Shown: positions 9,291 through 18,505, counted from the stretch's first letter. The stretch: DNA of 45,465 nt from an uncultured Ruminococcus sp. (GCA_934476515.1 CAKSNZ010000014.1:1-45465); one strand, 5' to 3'. Numbers and translations: made by a program. Notes: a model not told the origin generated them from the sequence alone.

Positions 9291-11426
9291 ATGAAATTCA
9301 AAATTGTATATGATAAACCTTGTCGTATTCGTTTCAGATGTGGCAACTATGCTATTCCTAAAGAATATGAGGAGAGTATTCGATTTTATATTTCTACAAG
9401 TAGTTTTGTAAAAGAAGTTTATGTTACAAGCATTAACGGTGGTATTCTTGTTATGTACAAGACCGGTTTCAGAGAAAAGGTTGTTGAATTAGTTAAGAAC
9501 CTTAATATAAACACTCTTGCTCCTATGGCAGAAAAAAGAGAATATGGCATAAAAGAAATTGATAAAGAATTTAAAGACAGTTTACTTAAAATTGCTTTAA
9601 AGAGAGTATTTTTCAAAGCATTTGTGCCTAACCCTATTGCCACAGCACTTACAATTTACAACAGTGTTAAGTACATTAAAAATGGCTTAAAAGCACTTAG
9701 TGAATGTAAGCTAAATGTTGATGTACTGGACAGTGCATCTATTGTCGCTTGTTTTGTCAGAAAGAACTTTAAAACTGCAAGTACAGTTATGTTCTTACTA
9801 TCAATTTCCAGCTTACTGGAAAAATATACCAGAGAAAGAACAAAAGCTGTATTAACTGACAGCCTAGTTATTAAGACTGATAAGGTATGGCTGGTAACTT
9901 CCGGTGAAGATGTTGAGATACCTATTACAGAACTACAAGTTGGGGATAAAATCCGTATTCATACAGGTAATGTTATTCCTATTGACGGTATTGTTACTGA
10001 TGGTGAAGCTACTGTTAACGAGGCATCTATTACAGGTGAATCTCTACCGGTAATGAAAGTTGCTGATACTTCTGTTTATGCAGGTACAGTAATTGAAGAA
10101 GGTTCTGTTGTTGTAAAAGTTAGAGAACTTTCTTCTAACACAAAGATTAGCAAGATTATTGAACTAATTGATAATTCAGAAAATCTAAAGGCTAGTGTAC
10201 AGAGTAACGCAGAAAACTTAGCTGACAGAATTGTACCATTCAGTTTCTTAGGATTCTTCTTAACATTGATTTTCACAAGAAATGTAAACAAGGCTCTTTC
10301 ACTTTTGATGGTTGACTATTCTTGTGCTATTAAGCTATCAACCCCTATTGCAGTAATTTCTGCTATTAGAGAGGCTGCAGTACACGATATTACTATTAAA
10401 GGTTGTAAATACCTTGAAGCATTCTCAAATGCTGATACTATTGTATTTGACAAGACAGGTACACTGACTAATGCTGAACCTACTCTTGAAAAGATAGTTT
10501 CATTTGGTAAATACAGTGAAGAAGAAATACTAAAAATTGCAGCTTGTCTTGAGGAACATTTCCCTCACAGTGTAGCAAATGCAGTTGTAAATGCTGCTAA
10601 TGAAAGAGGTATTGCTCATTTAGAGGAACATACTGAAGTTAACTATGTTGTAGCACATGGTATTTCTACTACACTACATGGCAAGAAAGCTATTATCGGT
10701 AGTAAGCACTTTGTTGTTGAAGATGAACACATAACTGTTACTGACGAACAAGAAGAACTTATCAATGAAAAGTCCGGTGCTTGTTCTGTACTTTATCTAG
10801 CTATCGGTGATGAATTAGTAGGTGTTCTTTGTATTAGTGACCCTCCAAGGGATGATGCTAAGGATGCTATTGCTGAATTAAAGTCACTTGGCATTAATAA
10901 TATTGTTATGCTTACAGGTGACAGTTATAAGGCAGCAAAAACGACTGCTGAACAACTCGGCATTACAGAATACAAGTATCAGGTGCTACCTGAAGACAAA
11001 CATAAATACATAGAAGATTTGAAAGATAAAGGTCACTGTGTAATTATGGTTGGTGACGGTATTAACGATACGCCTGCTTTGGCTGCTGCTAATGTATCTG
11101 TAGCAATGAATGATGCGTCAGACATTGCAAGAGAAACTGCTGATATTACTATTAAAGATTCTTCACTAAATCAGCTGGCTAGAGTTAGAATTTTAAGTAA
11201 AGAATTGATGGAGAGAATTCATAAAAATTACAGATTTATTTTAGGGTTTAATTCTTCCCTACTTTTACTTGGTTTTATGGGTGTTATTACTCCTTCCATT
11301 TCAGCTTTACTTCACAATGCATCAACAATGATGATTTGTGCAAAGTCTATGACTCCTTTATCCGATAAGAAAAATAAAGATAAAGAAGTTAAGAAAATTG
11401 AAGAAACATCATCAACAGAAGAATGA
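9291..11426 (+). CDS. Heavy-metal-translocating P1B-type ATPase
   Basis: ATP-driven cation exporter of 711 residues. The N-terminal ~75 residues resemble a degenerate HMA domain without a CxxC metal site. Actuator motif TGES is near residue 247, the phosphorylated Asp387 lies in DKTGTLT, and GDGINDTPAL forms the hinge. The nucleotide-domain histidine motif is EEHFPHS rather than SEHPL. In the metal-binding membrane helix the usual CPC is replaced by Ser344-Cys345-Ala346 (DYSCAIKLS). I have seen this variant in a clostridial group linked to DUF6110, so it is probably a subfamily feature and not damage. The C-terminus is a charged tail rich in K and E. Metal specificity is uncertain; proximity to feoAB suggests Fe2+ or Mn2+ but does not prove it. 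Confidence 0.93.
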   Translation: MKFKIVYDKPCRIRFRCGNYAIPKEYEESIRFYISTSSFVKEVYVTSINGGILVMYKTGFREKVVELVKNLNINTLAPMAEKREYGIKEIDKEFKDSLLKIALKRVFFKAFVPNPIATALTIYNSVKYIKNGLKALSECKLNVDVLDSASIVACFVRKNFKTASTVMFLLSISSLLEKYTRERTKAVLTDSLVIKTDKVWLVTSGEDVEIPITELQVGDKIRIHTGNVIPIDGIVTDGEATVNEASITGESLPVMKVADTSVYAGTVIEEGSVVVKVRELSSNTKISKIIELIDNSENLKASVQSNAENLADRIVPFSFLGFFLTLIFTRNVNKALSLLMVDYSCAIKLSTPIAVISAIREAAVHDITIKGCKYLEAFSNADTIVFDKTGTLTNAEPTLEKIVSFGKYSEEEILKIAACLEEHFPHSVANAVVNAANERGIAHLEEHTEVNYVVAHGISTTLHGKKAIIGSKHFVVEDEHITVTDEQEELINEKSGACSVLYLAIGDELVGVLCISDPPRDDAKDAIAELKSLGINNIVMLTGDSYKAAKTTAEQLGITEYKYQVLPEDKHKYIEDLKDKGHCVIMVGDGINDTPALAAANVSVAMNDASDIARETADITIKDSSLNQLARVRILSKELMERIHKNYRFILGFNSSLLLLGFMGVITPSISALLHNASTMMICAKSMTPLSDKKNKDKEVKKIEETSSTEE

Positions 11427-11436
11427 TGATACATAA

Positions 11437-11478
11437 AAACAGACATCAACAAATAAAGTTGGTGTCTGTTTCTTTTAT
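11437..11478. terminator. Terminator after the P1B-ATPase gene
   Basis: A 14-bp stem (11437-11450 with 11458-11471, one G-T pair) is followed by TCTTTT on the plus strand. On the minus strand it ends in TTTTT, so it can also stop transcription from the converging MFS remnant. Confidence 0.88.
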
Positions 11479-11494
11479 ATAATTATGTATGTAT

Positions 11495-11947
11495 TTAATT
11501 CTCTTTATATGTTTTAAGTCCGATAACTTGAAGTGCAAAGCATGCAACTGCAAGTATTAATAAGAAAATAAAACTATGAGTAGAACCGCCGACAGTTTTC
11601 TCAGCATAATTCATAGAATTATCCATACTTTGTGCTGATGAAACTAAAGCTGCACATATGCTTGTACCAACTGCTCCTGCAAACTGCATTAATGTATTAA
11701 AAGAAGTATTACCATATGCCTTTTGCTGAACAGGAAATCGCAAGTTACCGATAGTCATAGTATTACCAAAAGTTATACCACAACCGATACCAAAAATAAT
11801 ATAGAAACCTATTACCATATATGTATTAAGTGACATACCGAAAATTGTAAACAACAGTATATCCATTGCCAAATTAAACAAAAAACTGTTTGTCGATCTT
11901 TGCTCTGATGATTCAATCATTTCAGCTGAAAAACCTGTTTTCTTCAT
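11495..11947 (-). pseudogene. Truncated MFS drug transporter (C-terminal remnant)
   Basis: A 150-codon open frame whose residues 21-147 look like the last four membrane helices of a DHA2 (EmrB/QacA-type) major facilitator. The pattern includes FGIGCGITFGNTMT, then GNTSFNTLMQFAGAVGTSI, and a final hydrophobic helix. Full-length members have 12-14 helices and more than 400 residues. There is no convincing ribosome binding site before the ATG, and an in-frame TGA lies about 30 bases upstream. The rest of the gene is missing: the MATE gene ends only 44 bases away on the same strand. I read it as a decayed gene left by a deletion. An expressed four-helix protein is possible but unsupported. Confidence 0.75.
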
Positions 11948-11991
11948 AGTATCTTTAATAATTTTTGAGTCATATAATCATCTCTAGAATA

Positions 11992-13347
11992 TCAACTTAC
12001 CGTATGAGGAACTAGCCATTTGCCTTTCCACACATAGATGACCATTAATACTAGACCTACCATCCAAGATACCGGATACAAAACATAGATACCGTCTATT
12101 GTACTAAAGAATGGTAATGCCACTTGTAACCATACTATTCTAAATAGGCACATTGAAGTAAGTAGTACAACCATTGGTGGAATACTCTTGCCTGTGCCTC
12201 TAACTGTACCAGCTAGACATTGCAAACAACTAATTAAAATATAAAATGGGCAGAAGTAATCCATAGCCAGTTTGCCATACTCTATTACATTAGGGTCATT
12301 TGTGAAAAGTCGCATTAATGGTGTTGAGAAAGTTAGCAGTAAAATACCTGTTATGATAGTATAAACTGCACCCATTGCAAGGGTTATCCACATACCCTTT
12401 TTTACTCTGTCAATTTTATTAGCACCATAGTTTTGACCTACGAATGTGGTAATAGCCATACTGAAACTTAGTACCGGTAAAATATTGAAACCATCTATCT
12501 TCATATATGCACCAAAACCAGCCATTGCTGATGCACCAAACTGATTTACACTTGACTGTACTAATACATTGGAAAGTGAAATTGTCATATTCTGAATACC
12601 GGTAGGTAAACCTATTTTGATTATTCTGCCGGCAGTAGATTTATTAAGCTTTATATCTTTTAACTTAATTTTATAAGGTTCATTTACTTTTACCAAATAA
12701 CCTATTGCTAATATACAAGAAACTACTTGGCTAATATCTGTTGCAATAGCTGCACCTTCAACACCCATACCTAAAATATTGATAAACACAATATCAAGGA
12801 TGATATTTGTAACTGAGGCATAGCCTAAATAATAAAGTGATCGTTTTGAATTACCTGCTGCATTAAGAATACCTGATGCCATATTATATACAACATTAAA
12901 TAATAAGCCACCTGAATATATCCTTAAATATGTAACTGAGTCACCTAAAACCTCTTTAGGTGTATTCATCCAAATAAGTATCTGCCTACTTAGAAAAACT
13001 CCACCAACTGTTAAAACTAAACCTAGGATTATTGAAATTGCTACTGCTGTATGAACTGCATCATGGGTTCTCTTTCTATCCTCAGCACCTAAATACTGAG
13101 ATACTACAACACCGGCACCTGTTGCTGCACCTTGGCTAAAGGCTATTAACAAATAAATCAGTGATGTACTGGAGCCTACTGCTGCTAAGGCATTACTGCC
13201 TACAAAGTTACCTACTATAATTGAATCAACTGTACTGTAAAGTTGTTGAAGTAAATTACCTAAAATAAGTGGTATTGAAAAGAATAATATTTGCTTAACT
13301 ATATTACCCTGTGTCATTAAATTTGTTTTTCTTTTGGCAATAGCCAT
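11992..13347 (-). CDS. MATE family efflux transporter
   Basis: Multidrug/toxic compound exporter of the MATE fold, 451 residues and twelve predicted helices in two bundles. The opening is typical of the family: a short polar N-terminus, then FFSIPLILGNLLQQLYSTVD and IIVGNFVGSNALAAVG, with the matching second-half motif GLPTGIQNMTISLSNVLVQS. AGGGAAG about ten bases before the ATG supports the start. It is separated from the upstream ABC operon by a terminator at 13424-13460, so it has its own promoter. Substrate is unknown; most members use Na+ or H+ antiport. Confidence 0.93.
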   Translation of the reverse strand: MAIAKRKTNLMTQGNIVKQILFFSIPLILGNLLQQLYSTVDSIIVGNFVGSNALAAVGSSTSLIYLLIAFSQGAATGAGVVVSQYLGAEDRKRTHDAVHTAVAISIILGLVLTVGGVFLSRQILIWMNTPKEVLGDSVTYLRIYSGGLLFNVVYNMASGILNAAGNSKRSLYYLGYASVTNIILDIVFINILGMGVEGAAIATDISQVVSCILAIGYLVKVNEPYKIKLKDIKLNKSTAGRIIKIGLPTGIQNMTISLSNVLVQSSVNQFGASAMAGFGAYMKIDGFNILPVLSFSMAITTFVGQNYGANKIDRVKKGMWITLAMGAVYTIITGILLLTFSTPLMRLFTNDPNVIEYGKLAMDYFCPFYILISCLQCLAGTVRGTGKSIPPMVVLLTSMCLFRIVWLQVALPFFSTIDGIYVLYPVSWMVGLVLMVIYVWKGKWLVPHTVS

Positions 13348-13423
13348 TTATATCATCTTCCCTACTTTTTTCGCCATAAATATTATATAACCTAAGTTGC
13401 AAAAATTTCAAGTAGTAATATAC

Positions 13424-13460
13424 AAAAAGGTGAATGTATCTATAAAACACATTCACCTTT
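13424..13460 (-). terminator. Terminator of the TetR-ABC operon
   Basis: A 12-bp perfect stem (AAAGGTGAATGT with its complement) around an 11-base loop runs into CTTTTTG on the minus strand. It lies 31 bases beyond the stop codon of the second ABC gene. Confidence 0.88.
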
Positions 13461-13490
13461 AAATTTTATTTTACAATAATTTAATTCAAG

Positions 13491-15224
13491 TTACTTAATA
13501 GTCCAACTGTTACTTTGCTTTTGTAAACTAGCCATATGACTATAAATGCCATTTTGTTTTTCAAGTTCTGTTGGTGTGCCACTTTCGGCAACTGTACCAT
13601 TAGCTAAAACAACAATCTTGTCGGCATCTGCAACTGTTCTCATTCTGTGGGCAATAATCAAAACTGTTTTATCTGTAATAAGTTTTGAAAGTGCATTTTG
13701 AATAAGAGTTTCATTTTCAACATCAAGGGACGCAGTTGCTTCATCAAGTAGAATAATAGGTGCATCCTTTAGAAATGCTCTGGCAATAGATATTCTCTGT
13801 CTTTCACCACCGGAAAGTTCACAACCATTTTCACCGATTTCTGAGTTATAACCATTAGGTAACTTCTTTGCAAATTCATCACAATTTGCAAGTTTAGCTG
13901 CCTTTAGCACTTCTTCATCTGTGGCATCTTTTCTACCGATACGGATATTCTCCATAATTGTGTTATTAAATAGTGTAACATCTTGGAAAACTATTGAATA
14001 AAGTGAAAGTAATGTTTCCGGTTCAATCTTGGAAATATCCATACCACCTACTGTGATTGTACCACTATCTGTGTCCCAAAATCTACTTGCCAGTCTTGAA
14101 ACTGTTGTTTTACCACCACCGGAAGGACCTACTAAAGCAGTGATTTCACCTTGTTTTGCAGTAAATGTCACATTGTTAAGAATTATTTCTTTTCCGTTAT
14201 AAGAGAATGAAACATTATTAAAATCAATATCATAACCCTTATTATCCATCTTTTCAGCACCTTGCTGAATATCATGATCAAGGATTTCGTTCATTCTTCC
14301 GATATTTGTCTTTGATGCAATAATTGCTGCTAAATTTTGCAATGAACCTTGTAGTGGGTCATATAGTCTTGATACTACAAGTAAGAACATAAACATTGTG
14401 ATTACAGAAATACTACCGTTTATAAGCTGATATGCACCAACTAAGGCAGTTGTAGCAATACCAAGTTTCAAAATCATTTGTGCTGAACCAACAAATACTG
14501 CTGTACCAAATTCAGTTTTAATAGCTTGTTTCTCAACATTATCAATTTTCTTATCAAGTCCCTTTAGATAAGTTCCTTCTGCATTATTAGACTTAATATC
14601 CTGGATAGTTTCGATACATTCCTGAATACCGTCAGCACATTCAATCTTTGCTTTCATAGACTTTTTGTTAAGCTTTTGCTGAATTTTTGATGAGAACAAA
14701 ACAATACAAAAAGCTATAGGCAATACCCACAATGAGGCAATGGCAAGTTTCCAATCAACAAAAAATAAACTAATTGCAATTAATGTTGTAGAAATAATTG
14801 CACCAAATAGTGGTGGAATAAAGTGAGAAAAAGCAGTTTCAAGATATGTACAGTCAGCCATAATAGTTGAGGTTAAATCTGCTAAATCTTTTTTACCGAA
14901 AAATGAAAGTGGAATTTTTCTAAGTCTTTCGGCTAAAGTAATTCTTCTTACACCACTTTCTACATAGGTAGCAAGGAATGTACAATTATATTGTAAATAA
15001 GTTGATAAAGCAATTAAGAGAAGTGTTACTACTGTACCTACTATATAAAATACAATGTGACTTTGGCTAATACTACCCTTTAGTAAATCATCTACTAATA
15101 GATAAAGCAAACCTACAGGCAACATAAATACAATATTCTGCAATGTACAAGCCAATATACCTTTTACTAAATCTACTGCACCCTTATGAGAAAGTGCATA
15201 TTTCTTTCGAATTTTCTTAATCAT
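13491..15224 (-). CDS. ABC transporter, fused permease/ATPase (second half-transporter)
   Basis: A 577-residue half-transporter with a six-helix type-I exporter domain (about 1-320) and a C-terminal ATPase. Walker A is GPSGGGKT near 365, the signature is LSGGERQR, Walker B is IILLDEATASLD near 490, and the switch is IIAHRMRT. It overlaps the preceding ABC gene by 4 bases (ATGA), with GGAGG upstream, so the two are co-translated and should form a heterodimer. The GPSGGGK form of Walker A is common in the siderophore/lipid-type exporter pairs placed behind TetR regulators. Both subunits keep the catalytic Glu, so neither ATP site is obviously degenerate. The substrate is unknown. Confidence 0.93.
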   Translation of the reverse strand: MIKKIRKKYALSHKGAVDLVKGILACTLQNIVFMLPVGLLYLLVDDLLKGSISQSHIVFYIVGTVVTLLLIALSTYLQYNCTFLATYVESGVRRITLAERLRKIPLSFFGKKDLADLTSTIMADCTYLETAFSHFIPPLFGAIISTTLIAISLFFVDWKLAIASLWVLPIAFCIVLFSSKIQQKLNKKSMKAKIECADGIQECIETIQDIKSNNAEGTYLKGLDKKIDNVEKQAIKTEFGTAVFVGSAQMILKLGIATTALVGAYQLINGSISVITMFMFLLVVSRLYDPLQGSLQNLAAIIASKTNIGRMNEILDHDIQQGAEKMDNKGYDIDFNNVSFSYNGKEIILNNVTFTAKQGEITALVGPSGGGKTTVSRLASRFWDTDSGTITVGGMDISKIEPETLLSLYSIVFQDVTLFNNTIMENIRIGRKDATDEEVLKAAKLANCDEFAKKLPNGYNSEIGENGCELSGGERQRISIARAFLKDAPIILLDEATASLDVENETLIQNALSKLITDKTVLIIAHRMRTVADADKIVVLANGTVAESGTPTELEKQNGIYSHMASLQKQSNSWTIK

Positions 15225-16996
15225 TTTACTACCTCCTTCTTAACTTTCCAATTTACAGAGGTCTGATAGTTCTTCCACATACTACTGAAGATACCATTAG
15301 AATTAATTAATTCTTCACTTGAACCATTTTCTGCAATTTCACCGTTATTAATAACAAAGATTTTGTCAGCATTAATAACTGTTGAAAGTCTATGGGCAAT
15401 CATAATAACTGTTTTACCCTTTGAAAGTGTATTAAATGCTTGTTGTACTTTTGTTTCATTATCAGGATCAGCAAATGCAGTTGCCTCATCAAGAATAACA
15501 ATAGGACTGTCCTTTAATATTGCCCTGGCAATAGCTATTCTCTGACATTCACCACCTGATAGATAAATACCGTTAGTGCCTATTAATGTATCAATACCGT
15601 TAGGTAGCTTATTTATAATATCCATACATTGGGCTTTCTGTAGTGCTGACAATACTTGTTCTTTTGTGGCATCTTCTTTACCTAGTTTTACATTGTCATA
15701 AATAGTACCTTTAATTAATCTACTGTTTTGGAATACAAAAGAAACAGTATTCATTAATTCTTCTTTTGGAATATCCTTTGAATTAATATTGCCGATTAAA
15801 ACTTCACCACTATTAGGGTCAAAGAATCTTGCAATAATATTTGCTAAAGTAGATTTACCACCACCTGATGGTCCTACGAATGCTACTGTTTCACCTGAAT
15901 TAATTTTTAAGCTAACATTATTTAGAGCCTTTTTCTCACCATCATAACTATAAGAAACATTCTTTAGCTGAACTGAACCGTTCTTAGGTGACTGTGGAGT
16001 AGTTGATGATGAAAGAGGTTCTAACTCTAATACAGAGTTGATTCTATTCATTGCATCATTTAGAATTTGGTTATTTTCGCTTGCATGCATTGTTTTAGTC
16101 AATGTTACTGAAATAATAGGTGTAATGATTATATAGAAAATTAAGTTTAGAATAAATTCTGTTGTGATAGTATCTCTTGTAAAGAACAAAGTTCCACCAA
16201 TTAAAAATGCAAATACACCGTTAATAAGCATAGTATAGATTGTCATAGGCATACGCAATTCTTTTGTATAAGAAATTGCCCATTTGCTATATCTGTCAAT
16301 AGCACCCTTAAATCTTTTAAATGAAAATACTGATTGACCAAAGGTCTTTACAACAGGAATACCTCTTACATATTCAACTGCCTCATTTGACATATCATTA
16401 AGGGCATTTTGGTATTCTTCCATTTTCTTTTGCATTCTCTTACCTGTCATAGTTGCCATAATAACAAAGGCTAACACAACCGGTATAAGGCTAAGGAGAC
16501 CTAATCTCCAATCAAAGAAGAATAACATAAATAATAACGCAATAGGTGTTACGAAAGAATTTGCCATATCAGGTAATTGGTGAGCAAGATATGTTTCTGT
16601 TGCACCACTAGACTCATTAATAATACTTCTTAATTTACCACTACCGAAAGATTCAATCTTGCCCAGTGGTAATGTTGTAATATGGTGAGTCATAGTTTTT
16701 CTTAAATTTGCTTGTACTCTAAAGGCTGATAAATGGGAACACATTAAAGCACATATATAAATCAGTATAGCAAGTACAGAAAAAATAACTGCCATCCAAC
16801 CATAGTATGTAAGGTTCTCTGCATCCTTTAAATCAGAAATATTATCAAGAATTTCTTTGATAATTTTCCAAATGTAAATGAAAGGAACTAATGCTACTAA
16901 TGCACTAATACCCGACAGTACCCATGAAAGATATGTAAGGACTTTATATTTCCCTGCATATTCCATTAGGGTTGATAGATTTGATTTCTTTTTCAT
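15221..16996 (-). CDS. ABC transporter, fused permease/ATPase (first half-transporter)
   Basis: A 591-residue partner of the downstream half-transporter. Six membrane helices lie in the first ~310 residues and an ATPase follows: Walker A GPSGGGKS near 374, signature LSGGECQR, Walker B IVILDEATAFAD near 500, and switch MIAHRLST. The D-loop reads AFADPDNE instead of the common ASLD. I have seen this form in IrtA/YbtP-like exporters, which are usually encoded as pairs like this one. AGGAGGG precedes the ATG. The gene starts about 60 bases after the TetR stop codon; that gap holds two small inverted repeats and no obvious promoter, so a single TetR-ABC-ABC transcript is likely. Confidence 0.93.
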   Translation of the reverse strand: MKKKSNLSTLMEYAGKYKVLTYLSWVLSGISALVALVPFIYIWKIIKEILDNISDLKDAENLTYYGWMAVIFSVLAILIYICALMCSHLSAFRVQANLRKTMTHHITTLPLGKIESFGSGKLRSIINESSGATETYLAHQLPDMANSFVTPIALLFMLFFFDWRLGLLSLIPVVLAFVIMATMTGKRMQKKMEEYQNALNDMSNEAVEYVRGIPVVKTFGQSVFSFKRFKGAIDRYSKWAISYTKELRMPMTIYTMLINGVFAFLIGGTLFFTRDTITTEFILNLIFYIIITPIISVTLTKTMHASENNQILNDAMNRINSVLELEPLSSSTTPQSPKNGSVQLKNVSYSYDGEKKALNNVSLKINSGETVAFVGPSGGGKSTLANIIARFFDPNSGEVLIGNINSKDIPKEELMNTVSFVFQNSRLIKGTIYDNVKLGKEDATKEQVLSALQKAQCMDIINKLPNGIDTLIGTNGIYLSGGECQRIAIARAILKDSPIVILDEATAFADPDNETKVQQAFNTLSKGKTVIMIAHRLSTVINADKIFVINNGEIAENGSSEELINSNGIFSSMWKNYQTSVNWKVKKEVVK

Positions 16997-17055
16997 AAAA
17001 TCCCTCCTAAAAATTAGTTAGTTATAGCTAACCTATATGTAAAAAATATAGGGTT

Positions 17056-17673
17056 TTAGAACCCCATAATTTTTTCCCAACCTGCGGTATAGAAATCTCT
17101 AAGTTGCTTAACATATACAACTGCCTCTTCTTTAGGCATATTGTGTCTTACAATTTCAAACATTCCACCAAACATACCACTTGCAAGAATATGACAAAGT
17201 TTCTTGTCTATTTCCGGTACTTGGTAACCTAGTTTCCTCTGTACTTCAATAAATCTATAAGTTGACTCAACTTCCACTTCAACCATATTGTGAATAAAGT
17301 GTTCATATGGTGTACCTTGTGAACAACAGATAATCAACTTAAAAATATCAAAATTATCGTAAATATATTCTACACATCTTGAAATACAATCTCCGGAACA
17401 ACTGCCCATATTTTCTCTTTTATTTTCATCAGGAATACTGTCAAATTCTTCTTGTGACTCCATAAACATATGCATTACGGTTTTTGCTTGTTCTTCAACA
17501 AGACCACTAAACAAGGCCTCTTTGTTAGAGAAATAGCCATAAAATGCACCTGTAGTTACATTAGCTTTCTTTACAATATTTCTTAATGATGAAGATAAGA
17601 AACCTTTTTCTAAAAATTCTTCCTTACCTGCATTTAAAATATTTTCAAGTGTTCCATTATCTTTATTTATCAT
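17056..17673 (-). CDS. TetR/AcrR family transcriptional repressor
   Basis: A 205-residue repressor with an N-terminal helix-turn-helix (LRNIVKKANVTTGAFYGYFSNKEALF, split by the turn near residue 40) and a helical ligand domain containing several cysteines (GSCSGDC, ICCSQ). I start at the ATG at 17673, because AGGTG lies five bases before it; an ATG twelve bases further upstream lacks a site. It heads the operon with the two ABC half-transporters and should control them. Two overlapping palindromes directly downstream of its consensus -10 box are the likely autoregulatory operators. The ligand is unknown. Confidence 0.93.
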   Translation of the reverse strand: MINKDNGTLENILNAGKEEFLEKGFLSSSLRNIVKKANVTTGAFYGYFSNKEALFSGLVEEQAKTVMHMFMESQEEFDSIPDENKRENMGSCSGDCISRCVEYIYDNFDIFKLIICCSQGTPYEHFIHNMVEVEVESTYRFIEVQRKLGYQVPEIDKKLCHILASGMFGGMFEIVRHNMPKEEAVVYVKQLRDFYTAGWEKIMGF

Positions 17674-17684
17674 ACCACACCTCA

Positions 17685-17712
17685 TATAACATTGTTATAT
17701 AACACTGTTATA
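17685..17712 (-). promoter_or_regulatory. Tandem TetR operator palindromes
   Basis: Two 15-bp perfect palindromes, TATAACA-T-TGTTATA (17685-17699) and TATAACA-C-TGTTATA (17698-17712), share two bases and have centres 13 bp apart. They start at the -10 box and cover the predicted transcription start and leader of the TetR gene, a classic position for steric repression by cooperative TetR dimers. Confidence 0.8.
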
Positions 17713-17740
17713 TTATAATCCCACATAATTATTTTGTCAA
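17712..17740 (-). promoter_or_regulatory. Consensus promoter of the TetR-ABC operon
   Basis: On the minus strand TTGACA (17735-17740), a 17-base spacer and TATAAT (17712-17717) form a perfect sigma-A consensus. Such a strong promoter fits one that is normally held off by the adjacent operators. Confidence 0.88.
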
Positions 17741-17742
17741 TA

Positions 17743-17782
17743 GAAAAAGCGAGTAATTAGGATAATTCCTCTTTACTCGCTT
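17743..17782 (-). terminator. Terminator after the sigK-like gene
   Basis: Arms AAGCGAGTAA and TTACTCGCTT pair around a 16-base loop, followed by TTTTT on the minus strand. It insulates the TetR promoter, whose -35 box lies three bases away. Confidence 0.85.
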
Positions 17783-17789
17783 AAAATAA

Positions 17790-18476
17790 TCAGTTGTTAT
17801 CATACCTTTCTTTTAATTTTTCCAAAGCCTTTTTCTCTATTCTTGAAACATATGACCTAGATATATTCATAATTGATGATACTTCTCTTTGAGTTAGTGG
17901 TTTACTTCCATTAAGTCCATATCTCAGATTGATAATTTGTAATTCTCTTTTAGTTAAAGTTTCTGTTAGGTACTTATTAATCTTTTGGAGATTTAGCTTT
18001 TTATCAAGGTTATCTGCAAAATCATCATCAATAGAAAGTAAATCCATTAATTTTAGAGTGTTACCGTCTTTATCAATATCAACTGCATCTTCTAAAGAAA
18101 CATTTTGGGAGGACTTTTTCAGATTTCTAAAGTGCATTAGAATTTCATTTTCAATACACCTTGATGCATAACTGCTGAGTTTTATATTTTTGTCCATATC
18201 AAATGTATTTATGGCCTTTATAAGTCCTATTGTACCGATTGAAACTAAATCATCTTGGTCAACATTTACTGCATAATATTTCTTGATAATATGTGCCACT
18301 AATCGCAAATTATGTTCTACTAAAATATTTCTTGCCTTAATATCACCATTCTTAGACTTTAGTAGATATTCCTTTTCTTTATCTTCTGACAAAGGTTTAG
18401 GGAATTTTCCGTTACCACATATGTGAAGAATAAAAGTAAAAATATACTGACTTAAAAAATTTATAAATTCCAGCAC
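17790..18476 (-). CDS. sigK: RNA polymerase sporulation sigma factor, SigK-type
   Basis: Late mother-cell sigma factor of the SigE/SigK group, 228 residues. After a hydrophobic leader (FINFLSQYIFTFILHI, residues 4-19) comes PLSEDKEKEYL, then region 2 (RNILVEHNLRLVAHIIKKYY, DDLVSIGTIGLIKAINTFD) and region 4 with the helix-turn-helix LTQREVSSIMNISRSYVSRI. The leader matches the pro-sequence that a membrane protease removes in SigK. The frame is continuous, so no skin-type element interrupts it. Translation starts at a GTG seven bases after GGAGG. SigE is the alternative; the KPLSEDKEKEYL start and length favour SigK. A possible self-recognised promoter lies at 18506-18533. Confidence 0.9.
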   Translation of the reverse strand: MLEFINFLSQYIFTFILHICGNGKFPKPLSEDKEKEYLLKSKNGDIKARNILVEHNLRLVAHIIKKYYAVNVDQDDLVSIGTIGLIKAINTFDMDKNIKLSSYASRCIENEILMHFRNLKKSSQNVSLEDAVDIDKDGNTLKLMDLLSIDDDFADNLDKKLNLQKINKYLTETLTKRELQIINLRYGLNGSKPLTQREVSSIMNISRSYVSRIEKKALEKLKERYDNN

Positions 18477-18505
18477 AACACCACCTCCAAATTACTAATA
18501 CATTT

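Noticed and set aside
11432..11971. An intact small four-helix transporter at 11495-11947.
   Set aside because: There is no ribosome site, the similarity is to the C-terminal part of a much larger MFS protein only, and the rest of the gene is missing. A remnant is simpler.
8976..17030. A 14-base string (AGTTAGTTATAGCT) is shared between the DUF6110-operon hairpin (8976-8989) and the gap before the first ABC gene (17017-17030), hinting at a common regulator.
   Set aside because: In a 45-kb window this AT-rich, many 14-base matches are expected by chance. Only the first copy has full palindromic arms.
17014..17043. Inverted repeats (GTTAG/CTAAC and CCTATAT/ATATAGG) between the TetR and ABC genes as an attenuator or second TetR operator.
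   Set aside because: The repeats do not resemble the TATAACA-N-TGTTATA operator, and no T-run follows on the minus strand. Kept only as minor structure.
17790..18476. Interruption of sigK by a skin-like element.
   Set aside because: The frame is continuous from leader to region 4 with no recombinase gene or gap.
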